Of a DNA stretch of 64,000 nucleotides, positions 9,381 to 18,647 are shown piece after piece. The translations under genes were made by a program, and so were the position numbers. The notes beneath the pieces are model-generated. The model had not been told where the DNA came from. It ran no database searches and saw only the letters and a program-made list of their open reading frames with translations. The stretch is from Runella sp. CRIBMP (GTDB lineage Bacteria; Bacteroidota; Bacteroidia; Cytophagales; Spirosomataceae). The stretch is taken from NCBI RefSeq assembly GCF_009905605.1, contig NZ_JAAAKZ010000004.1, forward strand, positions 186,001 to 250,000, read 5' to 3'. Position 1 is the stretch's first letter; each line of letters begins with the position of its first letter.

Positions 9381-9575
9381 GCGATTAGGACTAATCTGAA
9401 TACAGAGGCAGAATTGGAATTGGTCCATTATGTGTATAATAGAAAAATAACAATTCCTGTTAAAGCGGAAGATATCCCCTATAGCAATGATTGGTATCCG
9501 GATACACTTACTATACGCTACAATCCTATGAAAGCCACCAAGGGAGAGGTAATGATTAAATGGAAGTTATCATAA
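9381..9575 (+). pseudogene. Gene fragment without usable start
   Basis: An open frame of 64 codons follows a stop codon and contains no ATG near its 5' end; the first Met is at codon ~50. Its composition looks protein-like (TEAELELVHYVYNRKITIPV, then WYPDTLTIRYNPMKAT and a C-terminal MIKWKLS). A neighbouring frame has an ATG at 9373 reading MNKRLGLI and then stopping, so one frameshift could have split an older gene. The TTG at 9411 is the only candidate start further in. I do not recognise the family. It could also be a short real gene using TTG. Confidence 0.35.
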
Positions 9576-9595
9576 GCAGGGCGTATTATTTACCG

Positions 9596-9645
9596 ACAGC
9601 GAGCCTTCGGACGTTTATCATCCGAAGGCTCGCTGTTTGTTTACG
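9596..9645 (+). terminator. Strong hairpin, probable terminator
   Basis: A perfect 16-bp stem, 9596-9611 with 9621-9636, encloses a 9-nt loop and is followed by TTGTTT. It lies 20 bp after the gene fragment and 30 bp before the convergent DUF2452 stop, so it may serve both directions. Confidence 0.65.
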
Positions 9646-9668
9646 GAAATTTACTCAAATCCAATTGA

Positions 9669-10106
9669 TTATGATTGATTTTCATTGTATTCGACGTGCC
9701 ATGTGTGGTCGGCAAGCATCGTAACTTTGGCAATATAGCGACTATATTTATACGAACGACCCCATTCGCCCGGTGCAATCATGGAAAGCACGTCGCTGCC
9801 GTCTTCTTTTTCGTACACATAATAAACCTCGTTGAGCACTGGCTCAAAATTCATGTGGGCCGCATAAATCCTTTCCGAAACATCTACGCGCTGACGCAAC
9901 TCCTTGGCTTGTTGGGCCAGCGTTGCCATTTGTTGGTAAATCTGTCCGAGCTGCCTTTCGGTTTGTTGACGCATGGCCAACACTGCCTTGCCTTTGACTT
10001 TGCCCATATCTTCGGGCTTAATGACTGCGCCACCTACCGAGTGGGCATACGCCATAAGTCCGGGGTTTTCAGCTACTTTGTCGGGATTGATAGGGTTCTC
10101 TACCAT
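9669..10106 (-). CDS. DUF2452 domain protein
   Basis: A 145-residue soluble protein matching my recollection of the DUF2452 family: an N-terminal NPINPDKVAENPGLM segment, a central helical region rich in Gln (QLGQIYQQMATLAQQAKELR), and a C-terminal beta part with YYVYEKEDGSDVLSMI, PGEWG and KVTMLADHTWHVEY. The family is widespread in Bacteroidota and Proteobacteria; no biochemical function is established. There is no signal peptide, so it is cytoplasmic. It stands alone, with a long AT-rich region upstream. A TAATTTTG box on the minus strand (10145-10152) may be its promoter. Confidence 0.7.
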   Translation of the reverse strand: MVENPINPDKVAENPGLMAYAHSVGGAVIKPEDMGKVKGKAVLAMRQQTERQLGQIYQQMATLAQQAKELRQRVDVSERIYAAHMNFEPVLNEVYYVYEKEDGSDVLSMIAPGEWGRSYKYSRYIAKVTMLADHTWHVEYNENQS

Positions 10107-10556
10107 TATATAACCGTTGTTTGTTGGTTAATAAGTTCAACGCACAAAATTAATTATTGTTTGGTTTGAATGTAGAATGAAACGCCTATTGAGCCCTAAA
10201 TAATAAATAATAGTCTAAATAATTAATGTTAAATAGACTATATATCTTTAAAATATTATAATTTAAGATAAAATATATAATCGAAAAAAGCACACTTCTC
10301 GATGGCTTAGGCCCTGTATTGGCCTCAAACAGATAAGCACATAAGGTGTTGGTTGGTCACTTCGTCGCAAATCTAATGATTAAAAAAAGCGCGGGACTTT
10401 GCTATTGTGCCCATTAATGTTGTTTTTTGAGTGTAAATGCACCCAACAAAAATACGTTTGGCATCATGCTTGTATACTTTTCATACAACTAAAACGTTAT
10501 TTTTACGGGAATTTTCCACATAATTTGTAAGCAAACGCCTGAAAGCGAGTCGTTTA
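10107..10556. other. 450-bp divergent intergenic region
   Basis: This region separates DUF2452 (leftward) from porW/sprE (rightward). The part at ~10190-10285 is extremely AT-rich and contains the inverted repeat ATAGTCTA (10210-10217)/TAGACTAT (10234-10241). A minus-strand TAATTTTG at 10145-10152 fits a -7 box for DUF2452. No open frame or RNA gene is convincing; the remainder probably holds the porW promoter, which I could not pin down. Confidence 0.45.
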
Positions 10557-12776
10557 ATGCGAGTCAACCAACTTCTAACCTATTCTACAAAGCTCCAACT
10601 GCTTCTGCTGTTGGGAATTACGTCATTTGTGACGGGCTGCTCGCAGTACAGTACCGGAAGATTGAGTGTGGGGTATCACAACCTCAATGCTAAATTTAAT
10701 GCCTACGTTATTGCCCGCGACAAAATGCGCGAAGCCGAGATAGCCATGCGCCGAAATCGCAAGGAGGACTACAATCAGATTCTGCCGATTCTTCCCGTAC
10801 TTGATTCTCTCGAAGCCCAACCCGTGGGAGATTTGCTGCAAGATGTCATCAAAAAAGCGTCGTTGGTGCCTGACCGCCACCAAAATAGCAAATGGGTAGA
10901 CAATGCTTACGTACTGATTGGTAAAGCGCGTTTGTACAAAGGACAATTTACGGACGGCATCGAAACGCTCCGCTACGTCAACGCCAAAGGGCGCGACGAA
11001 GAAGACAAACACGAGGGCCTGATTTGGTTGATGCGCGCCTACGTCGAAACCAAGGATTATAACAGTGCGCTCAGCGTGGCTGAATTTTTGCGTAGCCAGC
11101 CCTTAAACGATAAAAATACGCGCGATTACTATTTGGTGAAGGCTTACCTTCACCAACAAAAGCAGGAATATATTTTGGCGTTGGCGATTTTGGAAGAAAC
11201 TTTCGATTTGTTGCCCAGAGGGGAAGAAACGGCCCGAATTCATTTTGCCGCCGCTCAAATGTACGATTTTCTTGAAAAGCCGCAGGCGGCCAATGCCCAT
11301 TACAAACAAGTATTTCGCAATCGGCCTCCTTACGATTTGAGTTTTTTTGCAAGCATGAATTCATTGCAAAACGAAGCGCTGACTTCCAACGACGTATCGA
11401 CCGAAGGAGGATTTAAGCGGATGCTCAATGATCGTAAAAATAGTGACCTGCGCGACCGCCTATACTACTCAATGGGTGTGATTGAAACGCGTAAGAAAAA
11501 CTACCCTCAGGCCATTCGTTTTTTTGAGGAATCCATTCGTCAAACTACCACCAATACCACCCAAGTGCCCTATACCTACCTCGAAATGGCGAAGGTATAT
11601 TACGACAAACTCCAGAATTATGAGTTAGCCAAAGCCTATTTTGACAGTTCATTGGCACTTTTGCCCCGCACGTCTCCCCAGTTTCAGAAGATTACGGAGC
11701 GCAAAGATGTGCTGGACGAGTTTGTAAAACAGCTCACCACGATTCGGACCGAAGACAGTTTGCAGCGGCTTTCGCAGATGAATCCCGCGACCTTGGATAA
11801 ATTTTTGGATGGTGTAATCGAAAAAGAAATTGAAGAACAAGAACGTAAGGTAAAAGAAGCCCAAAAGCTGGTGGAGCAGGCCAGAACACTGAATGCCAAT
11901 GCATTAAACTTCAACGGAGACCCTGCCGACCGATTTGCTTTGTACGACCCCGTGGCATTGAATCAGGGAAAATTGGAATTTAAGCAGCGTTGGGGAAATC
12001 GGGCGTTGGAAGATGATTGGCGGCGAAGCTCAAAAGTGGCTACGTTATTGACCCAAACAGACAATATCACCCCTGTAGCAAACGGCCAAAAACCTGTAAC
12101 GCTGGGCGGAGGAGATATTACAAAATTAACCAAAGACTCGCCCGAGTGGAAAGCAAAAAAGGATGCGATGTACCGCAATATTCCGCTGAGAAAGCAGGAG
12201 CTTGACGCCTCCAATCAACGCATGGAAGATGCTTATTATAAGTTAGGGAAGATTTATAAGTTTAGTTTAATTGAGCCCGAAAACGCCGTCAAGACGTTTA
12301 TGACAACTTTAGAACGTTTTCCTTCGACAAATTATAAACCCGAAATTTACTATTTACTCTTCTTGACTGACCAAAAAAATAATCAGGACAGTTGGAAAAC
12401 CAAGCTGTTGGCGGAGTTTCCCAACTCCTCTTACACCCGGTTATTGACCAAAGCCAACGGGAGTATTGCCGCCACGGGTAATTTAGAATTGGAAGCGCTC
12501 AAAGATTACGAGAAAATACTAGGTTTATACCAAAAAGCCAATTTTTCAGAGGCTTATGCCCAACTAGAAATGGCGATTGTGACTTATTCAGGTAGTAAGA
12601 TTGAAGACAAATATGCCTTGCTCAGAATATATCTGCTCGGCAAACTTCAAGGGCGCGAAGCCTACCTCAAAGCGCTGAATAGCTTCATTAAAGATTTTCC
12701 AACCAGTCCATTGCTGCCTCGTGTACGGGAGGTTTTGGAAGCCCAACAATCCACATCTATCAAGAAAAATGGCTAA
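10557..12776 (+). CDS. porW: Type IX secretion/gliding lipoprotein PorW/SprE (TPR protein)
   Basis: A 739-residue lipoprotein. The N-terminus has a hydrophobic core and lipobox VTGC, followed by TGRLSVGYHNLNAKFNAYV and a Lys/Arg-rich helix, the typical start of SprE/PorW proteins. Tetratricopeptide repeats cover ~110-420 (for example YYSMGVIETRKKNYPQAIRF) and again 540-720; a charged coiled coil lies at ~410-450 (EKEIEEQERKVKEAQKLVEQ). PorW/SprE acts in the periplasm and is needed for type IX secretion and, in gliding species, motility. It is followed after 189 bp by PBP1A, possibly with its own promoter. The name rests on the N-terminal signature plus architecture. Confidence 0.78.
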   Translation: MRVNQLLTYSTKLQLLLLLGITSFVTGCSQYSTGRLSVGYHNLNAKFNAYVIARDKMREAEIAMRRNRKEDYNQILPILPVLDSLEAQPVGDLLQDVIKKASLVPDRHQNSKWVDNAYVLIGKARLYKGQFTDGIETLRYVNAKGRDEEDKHEGLIWLMRAYVETKDYNSALSVAEFLRSQPLNDKNTRDYYLVKAYLHQQKQEYILALAILEETFDLLPRGEETARIHFAAAQMYDFLEKPQAANAHYKQVFRNRPPYDLSFFASMNSLQNEALTSNDVSTEGGFKRMLNDRKNSDLRDRLYYSMGVIETRKKNYPQAIRFFEESIRQTTTNTTQVPYTYLEMAKVYYDKLQNYELAKAYFDSSLALLPRTSPQFQKITERKDVLDEFVKQLTTIRTEDSLQRLSQMNPATLDKFLDGVIEKEIEEQERKVKEAQKLVEQARTLNANALNFNGDPADRFALYDPVALNQGKLEFKQRWGNRALEDDWRRSSKVATLLTQTDNITPVANGQKPVTLGGGDITKLTKDSPEWKAKKDAMYRNIPLRKQELDASNQRMEDAYYKLGKIYKFSLIEPENAVKTFMTTLERFPSTNYKPEIYYLLFLTDQKNNQDSWKTKLLAEFPNSSYTRLLTKANGSIAATGNLELEALKDYEKILGLYQKANFSEAYAQLEMAIVTYSGSKIEDKYALLRIYLLGKLQGREAYLKALNSFIKDFPTSPLLPRVREVLEAQQSTSIKKNG

Positions 12777-12965
12777 TAAGTCTATCAGGTTGCCCAATGT
12801 TCCTGAAAAAATCCTTATTATTGCGTTTAAAGCAATAGTTATCCCCCTGCCCATTTTGAAGTTGAAAACACAACCTGAACTTCATTTCACTTGAAAAAAT
12901 CTGTACTTCAATTTTTGAAAAATGGGACAAAAGTTGACCGATAACGATTAACGAATTACTTTAAT

Positions 12966-15293
12966 ATGGCATTTTTGAAAGGAAAGTATCGCAAATCCAT
13001 TATTTTGTTTTGGCAATTGGCCGGTGTTGTGATTGGAGGGGCTGTATTATACATAAGCGCCGTTTATTTTAATTTCTTTTGGCTTTTTGGCGGAATGCCC
13101 GATTTGAAAGCCATAGAAAACCCTGAAAGTCAGGTTGCTTCCGAAATTCTTTCGGCCGATGGGCAGACCCTTTCTAAGTACTTTATCGAAAACCGTACGC
13201 CGGTTGAGTTTGACCAGCTTTCACCCAATATCGTCAAAGCGCTGATTGCGACAGAAGATGCCCGTTTTGTAAAACACTCAGGCATTGACCCCCGCTCAAT
13301 GTTTCGGGTTTTGAAAGGTGTTGCTTCAAGTGAGCAGGGAACCACAGGTGGTGGAAGTACGCTGACCCAACAATTGGCCAAGAACCTGTTTCAAACCCGA
13401 AGTGATAAATACAAAGGAGGGTTGGGAGATATTCCTCTCATCAAAACCGTCATTGCTAAAACCAAAGAATGGATTTTGTCGGTAAGGCTGGAGCGAAATT
13501 ATACCAAACAGGAAATCATGACAATGTACCTCAACACCGTTTCGTTTGGTAACAATGCCGACGGGATTAAGACGGCGTCAAGGACGTATTTTCGGAAAGA
13601 ACCCTGGAATTTGAATTTGACCGAGGCCGCATTATTGGTGGGTATGTTGCAGAACCCTTCCCGTTTCAACCCGCGTGTATTTAAAGAAAGAGCATTAGAG
13701 CGCAGGAATGTGGTAATGGGCCAAATGGTGAAATACGGTTTTCTGACGCAGGAGGCATTTTATGTAAATAAACTGAAACCCCTTGGCCTGAATTTTAACA
13801 TCGAAAACCACAACACTGGTCCCGCGCCTTATTTCAGAGAAGTATTGCGTGATTGGATGAAGACGTGGCTGGCCCAGTATAATCAAGAAAACGGGACGGA
13901 GTACGATTTGTACACCGATGGACTGCGAATTTACACAACCATTGACTCGCGGATGCAGGACTATGCCGAGCAGGCCGCCGAGCAACACATGAAAGACCAG
14001 CAGGTTAAGTTTTTCAATCATTTTAAAGAACTTAAAATGAATCCGTGGGTGGTAAAAGGCACAAACGGAGGCTATGTGCCTGACCCCAATTTTGAAAGAA
14101 GAGCGGTAAAACGTAGTTGGCGCTATCGTGAACTGAAACGCAGTTTTGGCGATGATGAAGAAAAAATTTGGGCAGAATTGCGTAAACCCATCAAAATGAA
14201 GGTGTTTTCTTGGCGCGGCGATCGGGATACCATCATGAGTCCGTTGGATTCTATTAAGTACTACAACAAGTTTTTGCGCATTGGTATGGTCTCGATGGAC
14301 CCGCGCAATGGAGACGTGAAAGCATGGGTAGGTGGAATCAATTATAAGCACTTTAAGTACGACCAAGTATATCAGGGCAAGCGCCAACCTGGCTCTACTT
14401 TTAAACCATTTGTGTATTGCTCCGCCATTGATGGAAACTACGTCACCCCCTGCGAAACCATCATGGACCATCAGGTTTGCATTGGAGATTGGTGTCCCAA
14501 GAACTCAACAGGGTCTTTTTCGGGGCAAATGCTGACATTGCGGCAGGCATTGGCAAAATCGGTTAACTCCATCAGTGCGTATTTGATGAGTAGAGTCGGC
14601 CCCAAGAAAGTGGTAGAATATGCTCATAAACTGGGAATTACGAGCCCGTTGCCCGAAAATGATGTAACAATTTGTTTGGGAACGCCTGACGTTTCGGTGT
14701 ACGAAATGGTGAATGCTTATTGTACTTTTGCCAACAGCGGCAAACACGTTGACCCACGTTTTGTAACCCGCATTGAAGATAAAGACGGACGCTTGTTGGC
14801 AGAGTTTCCACCAAACGAAAAAGAAGTAATCAGCCCAAGCATTGCCTACCAAATGTTGTTTGTAATGCGCGGTGCCGTAGAAGATCCTTGGGGAACGGCG
14901 CAACGCCTGCGCACCCAGTACAAACTGGCCGATAATAACGAGATTGCCGCCAAAACGGGAACGACTTCTGATTATACCGATGGCTGGTTTATGGGCGTAA
15001 CCCCCAATTTGGTCACGGGCGTTTGGGTAGGTGGCGAAGATAATCACGTTCACTTTACTTCGATGGCACTCGGGCAGGGGGCACGAATAGCCATGCCTGC
15101 GTGGGGATTATACATGCAAAAAGTCTACGCTGATCCAGATTTGGCGGGCAATGACCGCTCTCCGTATCGCCGCGACCGATTCAATAAACCCGACGGAATG
15201 GATGTAAATATCGGATGCGGGGGTGTAAAAATTGACACAATAAATACCTATTTACGTCCAAAAGTAACCGACGACGAAAGTATATTATTTTAG
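12966..15293 (+). CDS. mrcA: Class A penicillin-binding protein 1A (transglycosylase/transpeptidase)
   Basis: A 775-residue bifunctional peptidoglycan synthase: an N-terminal membrane anchor (residues ~10-40) and periplasmic domains. The glycosyltransferase (GT51) domain shows TEDARFVKHSG with the catalytic Glu, GGGSTLTQQLAKNLF and LERNYTKQEIMTMYLN. The penicillin-binding domain carries the nucleophile motif STFK (about residue 477), SVN (~532) and KTG (~663). It polymerises lipid II and crosslinks the strands. A ~65-residue insertion between the two catalytic domains (ERRAVKRSWRYRELKR region) is typical of Bacteroidota enzymes. It is followed by a 14-nt-unit inverted repeat and glycerate kinase. 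Confidence 0.95.
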   Translation: MAFLKGKYRKSIILFWQLAGVVIGGAVLYISAVYFNFFWLFGGMPDLKAIENPESQVASEILSADGQTLSKYFIENRTPVEFDQLSPNIVKALIATEDARFVKHSGIDPRSMFRVLKGVASSEQGTTGGGSTLTQQLAKNLFQTRSDKYKGGLGDIPLIKTVIAKTKEWILSVRLERNYTKQEIMTMYLNTVSFGNNADGIKTASRTYFRKEPWNLNLTEAALLVGMLQNPSRFNPRVFKERALERRNVVMGQMVKYGFLTQEAFYVNKLKPLGLNFNIENHNTGPAPYFREVLRDWMKTWLAQYNQENGTEYDLYTDGLRIYTTIDSRMQDYAEQAAEQHMKDQQVKFFNHFKELKMNPWVVKGTNGGYVPDPNFERRAVKRSWRYRELKRSFGDDEEKIWAELRKPIKMKVFSWRGDRDTIMSPLDSIKYYNKFLRIGMVSMDPRNGDVKAWVGGINYKHFKYDQVYQGKRQPGSTFKPFVYCSAIDGNYVTPCETIMDHQVCIGDWCPKNSTGSFSGQMLTLRQALAKSVNSISAYLMSRVGPKKVVEYAHKLGITSPLPENDVTICLGTPDVSVYEMVNAYCTFANSGKHVDPRFVTRIEDKDGRLLAEFPPNEKEVISPSIAYQMLFVMRGAVEDPWGTAQRLRTQYKLADNNEIAAKTGTTSDYTDGWFMGVTPNLVTGVWVGGEDNHVHFTSMALGQGARIAMPAWGLYMQKVYADPDLAGNDRSPYRRDRFNKPDGMDVNIGCGGVKIDTINTYLRPKVTDDESILF

Positions 15294-15298
15294 GAATC

Positions 15299-15364
15299 AG
15301 AAGTCAGGACTAAGAATGTAGAAATTACTTTCGCGCTCCTGACTTCTCACTCTGGACTTCTCCC
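15299..15364. repeat. Intergenic inverted repeat of 14-nt units
   Basis: AGAAGTCAGGA (15299-15309) is the exact reverse complement of TCCTGACTTCT (15337-15347). The right half reads as two 14-nt units, 15337-15350 and 15351-15364, of the form TCnTGACTTCTCnC with variation. It lies between the PBP1A stop and the glycerate kinase ATG. Confidence 0.7.
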
Positions 15365-15370
15365 TAAACG

Positions 15371-16498
15371 ATGAAATTTCTGCTCGCGCCCGACAAATTC
15401 CGTGGTTCCTTGACAGCCTATGAAGTATGCCAAGCCATGAGTGACGGTATTCGTGAAGTGATTCCCGAAGCGGAAATTGTGGTGCTTCCTATGGCGGACG
15501 GGGGAGAAGCAACCGCCGAAATTCTGACGCTTAATGCGGGGGGCAAGATGCACACTGCTTTTGTTTCTGATCCGTTGGGTCGCCGCATTGAAGCAGAATA
15601 CGGGCTTTCTGCCGATGGCCAAACGGCATACATTGAAATGGCCACTGCTTCGGGGTTGCGCTTACTTCACGCCAACGAACGTAATCCCCTCAAAACTACA
15701 ACATTTGGTTCTGGTCAGCTTATTCTGGAGGCTTCAGAAAAAGGGGCGCATCATATAATTCTCGGCATTGGCGGCAGCGCCACTACCGACGGAGGCATTG
15801 GCATGGCAGCGGCTTTAGGGTGGGAGTTTTTGGACGCCAACGGCACTGCTTTGCCTCCAAATGGCGAAAGTTTAGTCAAAATCCAGCAAATAAAACCACC
15901 TCAGCATTTACCTGAAATAACGGTTGAAGTCGCCTGTGATGTGACGGCACCTCTTTTCGGCCCAGACGGTGCGGCGCATGTATATGCGCCTCAAAAGGGG
16001 GCAGATGCGGCGATGGTAGCGGAACTAGAACTCGGATTGCAGCATTTGGCATGGGTCGTAAAGCGTGATTTCGACGTAGATATAGCCCAAGTTGCTGGTA
16101 CCGGAGCGGCGGGTGGTTTGGGGTTTGGAGCGTTATTTTTCCTAAATGCCGTCCTTAAAGAAGGGGTTAAAATCGTAATGGAACAGACCCATTTTGAATC
16201 ACATTTAACCGATACCGATTTGGTGTTGACGGGTGAAGGAAAAATTGATGAACAAACTTTGCAGGGAAAACTCATCGCAGGAATTGCGGGTGCAGCTCAA
16301 AAGCGCGACATTCCAGTAGCGGCGCTATGCGGAGCGTTGATGGTGTCGCCCGCCGACCTAGCGCATTTGGGGATTTCGTACGCCACTTCTATTTTGCCCC
16401 GTCCGATGAGTCTCCAAGAAGCGATACCCTATGCGTATGAAGGGGTGAAAAACAGCACCCATTATCTCGTAAAACTATTGAATCAAGTCAAAAAATAG
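15371..16498 (+). CDS. glxK: Glycerate kinase (GK-II/GlxK family)
   Basis: A 375-residue cytoplasmic kinase that phosphorylates glycerate with ATP, linking glyoxylate or serine breakdown to glycolysis. The start MKFLLAPDKFRGSLTAYEV is the family signature, followed by LPMADGGEATAEIL, the Gly-rich GIGGSATTDGGIGMAAALG and TGEGKIDEQTLQGK. The length is as expected for the family. It starts 6 bp after the intergenic repeat and lies 10 bp ahead of the DUF3817 gene, so these two may be cotranscribed. The GlcD-like flavoenzyme at 46.2 kb could belong to the same broad metabolism, but there is no positional link. Confidence 0.93.
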   Translation: MKFLLAPDKFRGSLTAYEVCQAMSDGIREVIPEAEIVVLPMADGGEATAEILTLNAGGKMHTAFVSDPLGRRIEAEYGLSADGQTAYIEMATASGLRLLHANERNPLKTTTFGSGQLILEASEKGAHHIILGIGGSATTDGGIGMAAALGWEFLDANGTALPPNGESLVKIQQIKPPQHLPEITVEVACDVTAPLFGPDGAAHVYAPQKGADAAMVAELELGLQHLAWVVKRDFDVDIAQVAGTGAAGGLGFGALFFLNAVLKEGVKIVMEQTHFESHLTDTDLVLTGEGKIDEQTLQGKLIAGIAGAAQKRDIPVAALCGALMVSPADLAHLGISYATSILPRPMSLQEAIPYAYEGVKNSTHYLVKLLNQVKK

Positions 16499-16507
16499 CC
16501 CACCATT

Positions 16508-16801
16508 ATGATGAATTTGCTTAAAAACACCATTGGACGTCTTCGTATTATTGGCTTTTTAGAAGGTATATCTTTTCTGGTACTTCTTTTTATTGCCATG
16601 CCTTTAAAATACATTGCGGACCAGCCAATGGCCGTAAAAATCACTGGCATGGCCCACGGAGTGCTGTTTGTGTTGTATATTCTGTACGTTATAATGGCCG
16701 CCGTCGAATACAGCTGGTCGATAAAAAAATCGGTCCTTGCTTTTTTGGCTTCGTTGGTTCCCTTCGGGACTTTTTGGGCGGATGCCAAGTTGTTTCGCTA
16801 G
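16508..16801 (+). CDS. DUF3817 membrane protein
   Basis: A 97-residue protein with three hydrophobic helices. The sequence GRLRIIGFLEGISFLVLLFI, the MAHGVLFVLYILYV segment and the end LVPFGTFWADAKL match DUF3817 proteins (YdzA-like), small inner-membrane proteins of unknown function. Start ATG 16508 or the adjacent ATG 16511 are equally good. It follows glycerate kinase by 10 bp and is convergent with the phosphatase gene, whose end lies 10 bp further on. Confidence 0.8.
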   Translation: MMNLLKNTIGRLRIIGFLEGISFLVLLFIAMPLKYIADQPMAVKITGMAHGVLFVLYILYVIMAAVEYSWSIKKSVLAFLASLVPFGTFWADAKLFR

Positions 16802-16811
16802 CTAATTAACT

Positions 16812-18647
16812 TTATTTTGATTCTTCCAGCAATTGACGAATGCGGTTGGAAAGTTCGGTATTCTGGTAAATTCCACCGAATTGCTGAGATTGCGGGCCAT
16901 AGGCATATACTGGAACCATGATGGCAGAGTGACCTTTAGAACCAAAATTTCCTTTAATCATTCCTTCTGACTCGCTACCGCCCGTGATACTCATGGCCCC
17001 CGTTTCGTGGTCGGCGGTGACAATGACGAGCGTTTGGCCGTCTTCGTCGGCAAAACGTAGCGCTTCACCCACTGCCCGGTCAAAATCCAGCACCTCATTG
17101 GCTACATAACCTGTATTGTTGGCATGGCCGGCGTAGTCGATTTGTGCTCCTTCAGCCATGATAAAAAAGCCCTTTTTTGCCGTTTTCTGGAAGTGGCTGA
17201 TGCTTTCTTTTACCGTTAATGGTAGAAAATTGCCACGCCCTTTTTCAATTGACAGTGTGGCTTGGTCGTCCAAAACGACGAATTTTTCAGCTTTATTCTG
17301 GTTAGCTATTTCGGCGTATTTACGGATGACATCATACTGACGCGCTTTGAGTGAATCTCCCAGATTTGCTTTGTCTTTGCGCTCAAAAAAATACTTGCTT
17401 CCACCACCCGCTAAAATATCTAAGGGTTCTTTGAGAAAGTCGGCGGCGATTTCTTCCTGCATACCACGCTTGGGCTGGTGGGCATAAAAGACCGCAGGGG
17501 TTGCATCTGTAATAGGCCCCGACGAAATAACGGCACATTTCTTTCCTTTTTGTTTAGCGGTTACGGTCAGCGAAGGACGGGCTACCAAGGTGGCATCCAT
17601 GCCTATGGTGCCGTTTTTGGTTTTGTATCCCGTGGCCAATGCGGTGCCTGCGGCGGCTGAGTCGGTGATGAATGATTCGGCAGGTTGAGTTTGCATTAAA
17701 CCAAGATGCTTAAACAACGCCATGTGGAGCTGTCCGTGATTGGCAATCAATCCAGTATGCATTTGGGCAAGACCCATGCCGTCGCCAATCAAAAAAATGA
17801 TGTTTTTGGGCGTTTTATTGATACCGTCACTTTTATAAGAGGGTTGATAAGGTGTGTAAGCGGGAACCGTATTGGTGTATTGACTGTCGGCAGGTTTTGT
17901 ACTTTTAAAATAATTTGTCAGTGTCTGTGGAGCATCAGTTCCAATCCAATCAACGCCTACGGCCATCAATTCTTTCCAAACGGCTTCATTGTCAGGCGTT
18001 CCCCAGAAACGAATTTTTTTTCCTTTTTGATGGGCACGATTCACCAACTCAACCAATTTTTCGCGGTCTTCTTTGGGAAACAAACCAACACCCGTCCAAC
18101 GAGAAACGGCACTGAACGGAGCGCTGAACAATGGCACGCGGGCCAAAGCAGCGTCAGAATAAGTTTCTTCAAATCTGCCATCAAATAAAACCCAAGAGGG
18201 ATATTTCCCAAAATCACTGGGTGAAGGCATGTTGCCGCTGATGACCACTTTGACGGATTTGTTGTCGCCAAAAACGTACGGAAAACGGTTCAAGTGATTG
18301 ACCAACGTTTCTAGGGTAGGGCCAGCGGGGGTTTTTAGGTCAATCAATAATTGTAAGGGATACATTTTTCCTTCCCGATGCTGCGCGGCGAGCGGCTGCA
18401 AATACAAGGCATGAAAGGTGCGCTCAGGCTTGATTTCATCGGGATGGTGCGCTACCATCAGTTCACCGTCTTTGAGAAAAACATCGGCTTCGATGGCCCC
18501 GCATTGGAGGTTGTAAGCACCAAAAAAAGGATTGGCCTGTGCATAGTCATTGTGCGAGTGTGCATTGGCGGAGGTGTACGTAATTTGGCTGTGGCTTTGC
18601 AAAACGGCAAAGACAGCGAAAAGGACTGGTAAAAAATAACGTTTCAT
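16812..18647 (-). CDS. Two-domain PI-PLC/GDPD-like phosphodiesterase plus alkaline phosphatase
   Basis: I place the start at ATG 18647, where a clean signal peptide begins (MKRYFLPVLFAVFAVLQSHSQ); the longer frame to 18767 would add 40 unlikely residues. The product is ~611 residues and exported. Residues ~25-260 resemble TIM-barrel phosphodiesterases (PI-PLC/GDPD-like): AHSHNDYAQ, EADVFLKDGELMVAHHPDE and VDWIGTDAPQTL. Residues ~285-610 are an alkaline phosphatase: metal-binding GDGMG, nucleophile Ser in TDSAAAGTALATG, QIDYAGHANN and TADHETGAMS. The two activities could release a phosphoalcohol and then inorganic phosphate. The end is convergent with DUF3817. Confidence 0.85.
   Translation of the reverse strand: MKRYFLPVLFAVFAVLQSHSQITYTSANAHSHNDYAQANPFFGAYNLQCGAIEADVFLKDGELMVAHHPDEIKPERTFHALYLQPLAAQHREGKMYPLQLLIDLKTPAGPTLETLVNHLNRFPYVFGDNKSVKVVISGNMPSPSDFGKYPSWVLFDGRFEETYSDAALARVPLFSAPFSAVSRWTGVGLFPKEDREKLVELVNRAHQKGKKIRFWGTPDNEAVWKELMAVGVDWIGTDAPQTLTNYFKSTKPADSQYTNTVPAYTPYQPSYKSDGINKTPKNIIFLIGDGMGLAQMHTGLIANHGQLHMALFKHLGLMQTQPAESFITDSAAAGTALATGYKTKNGTIGMDATLVARPSLTVTAKQKGKKCAVISSGPITDATPAVFYAHQPKRGMQEEIAADFLKEPLDILAGGGSKYFFERKDKANLGDSLKARQYDVIRKYAEIANQNKAEKFVVLDDQATLSIEKGRGNFLPLTVKESISHFQKTAKKGFFIMAEGAQIDYAGHANNTGYVANEVLDFDRAVGEALRFADEDGQTLVIVTADHETGAMSITGGSESEGMIKGNFGSKGHSAIMVPVYAYGPQSQQFGGIYQNTELSNRIRQLLEESK

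Larger units (their letters stand above)
9048..9668. other. Gene-poor 620-bp interval with hairpins and a gene fragment
   Basis: No intact gene is convincing here. The interval holds an imperfect hairpin TCCTCTC (9204-9210)/GAGAGGA (9226-9232), whose upstream A-run would give a T-run on the minus strand; an open frame without a good start at 9381-9575; and a very strong hairpin at 9596-9636. A 75-codon open frame at 9132-9359 has no recognisable features and is AT-rich. The pattern suggests a degraded locus. Confidence 0.5.

Noticed and set aside
13695..14471. 258-codon minus-strand open frame
   Set aside because: Antisense within the PBP1A gene, whose catalytic motifs fix the coding strand.
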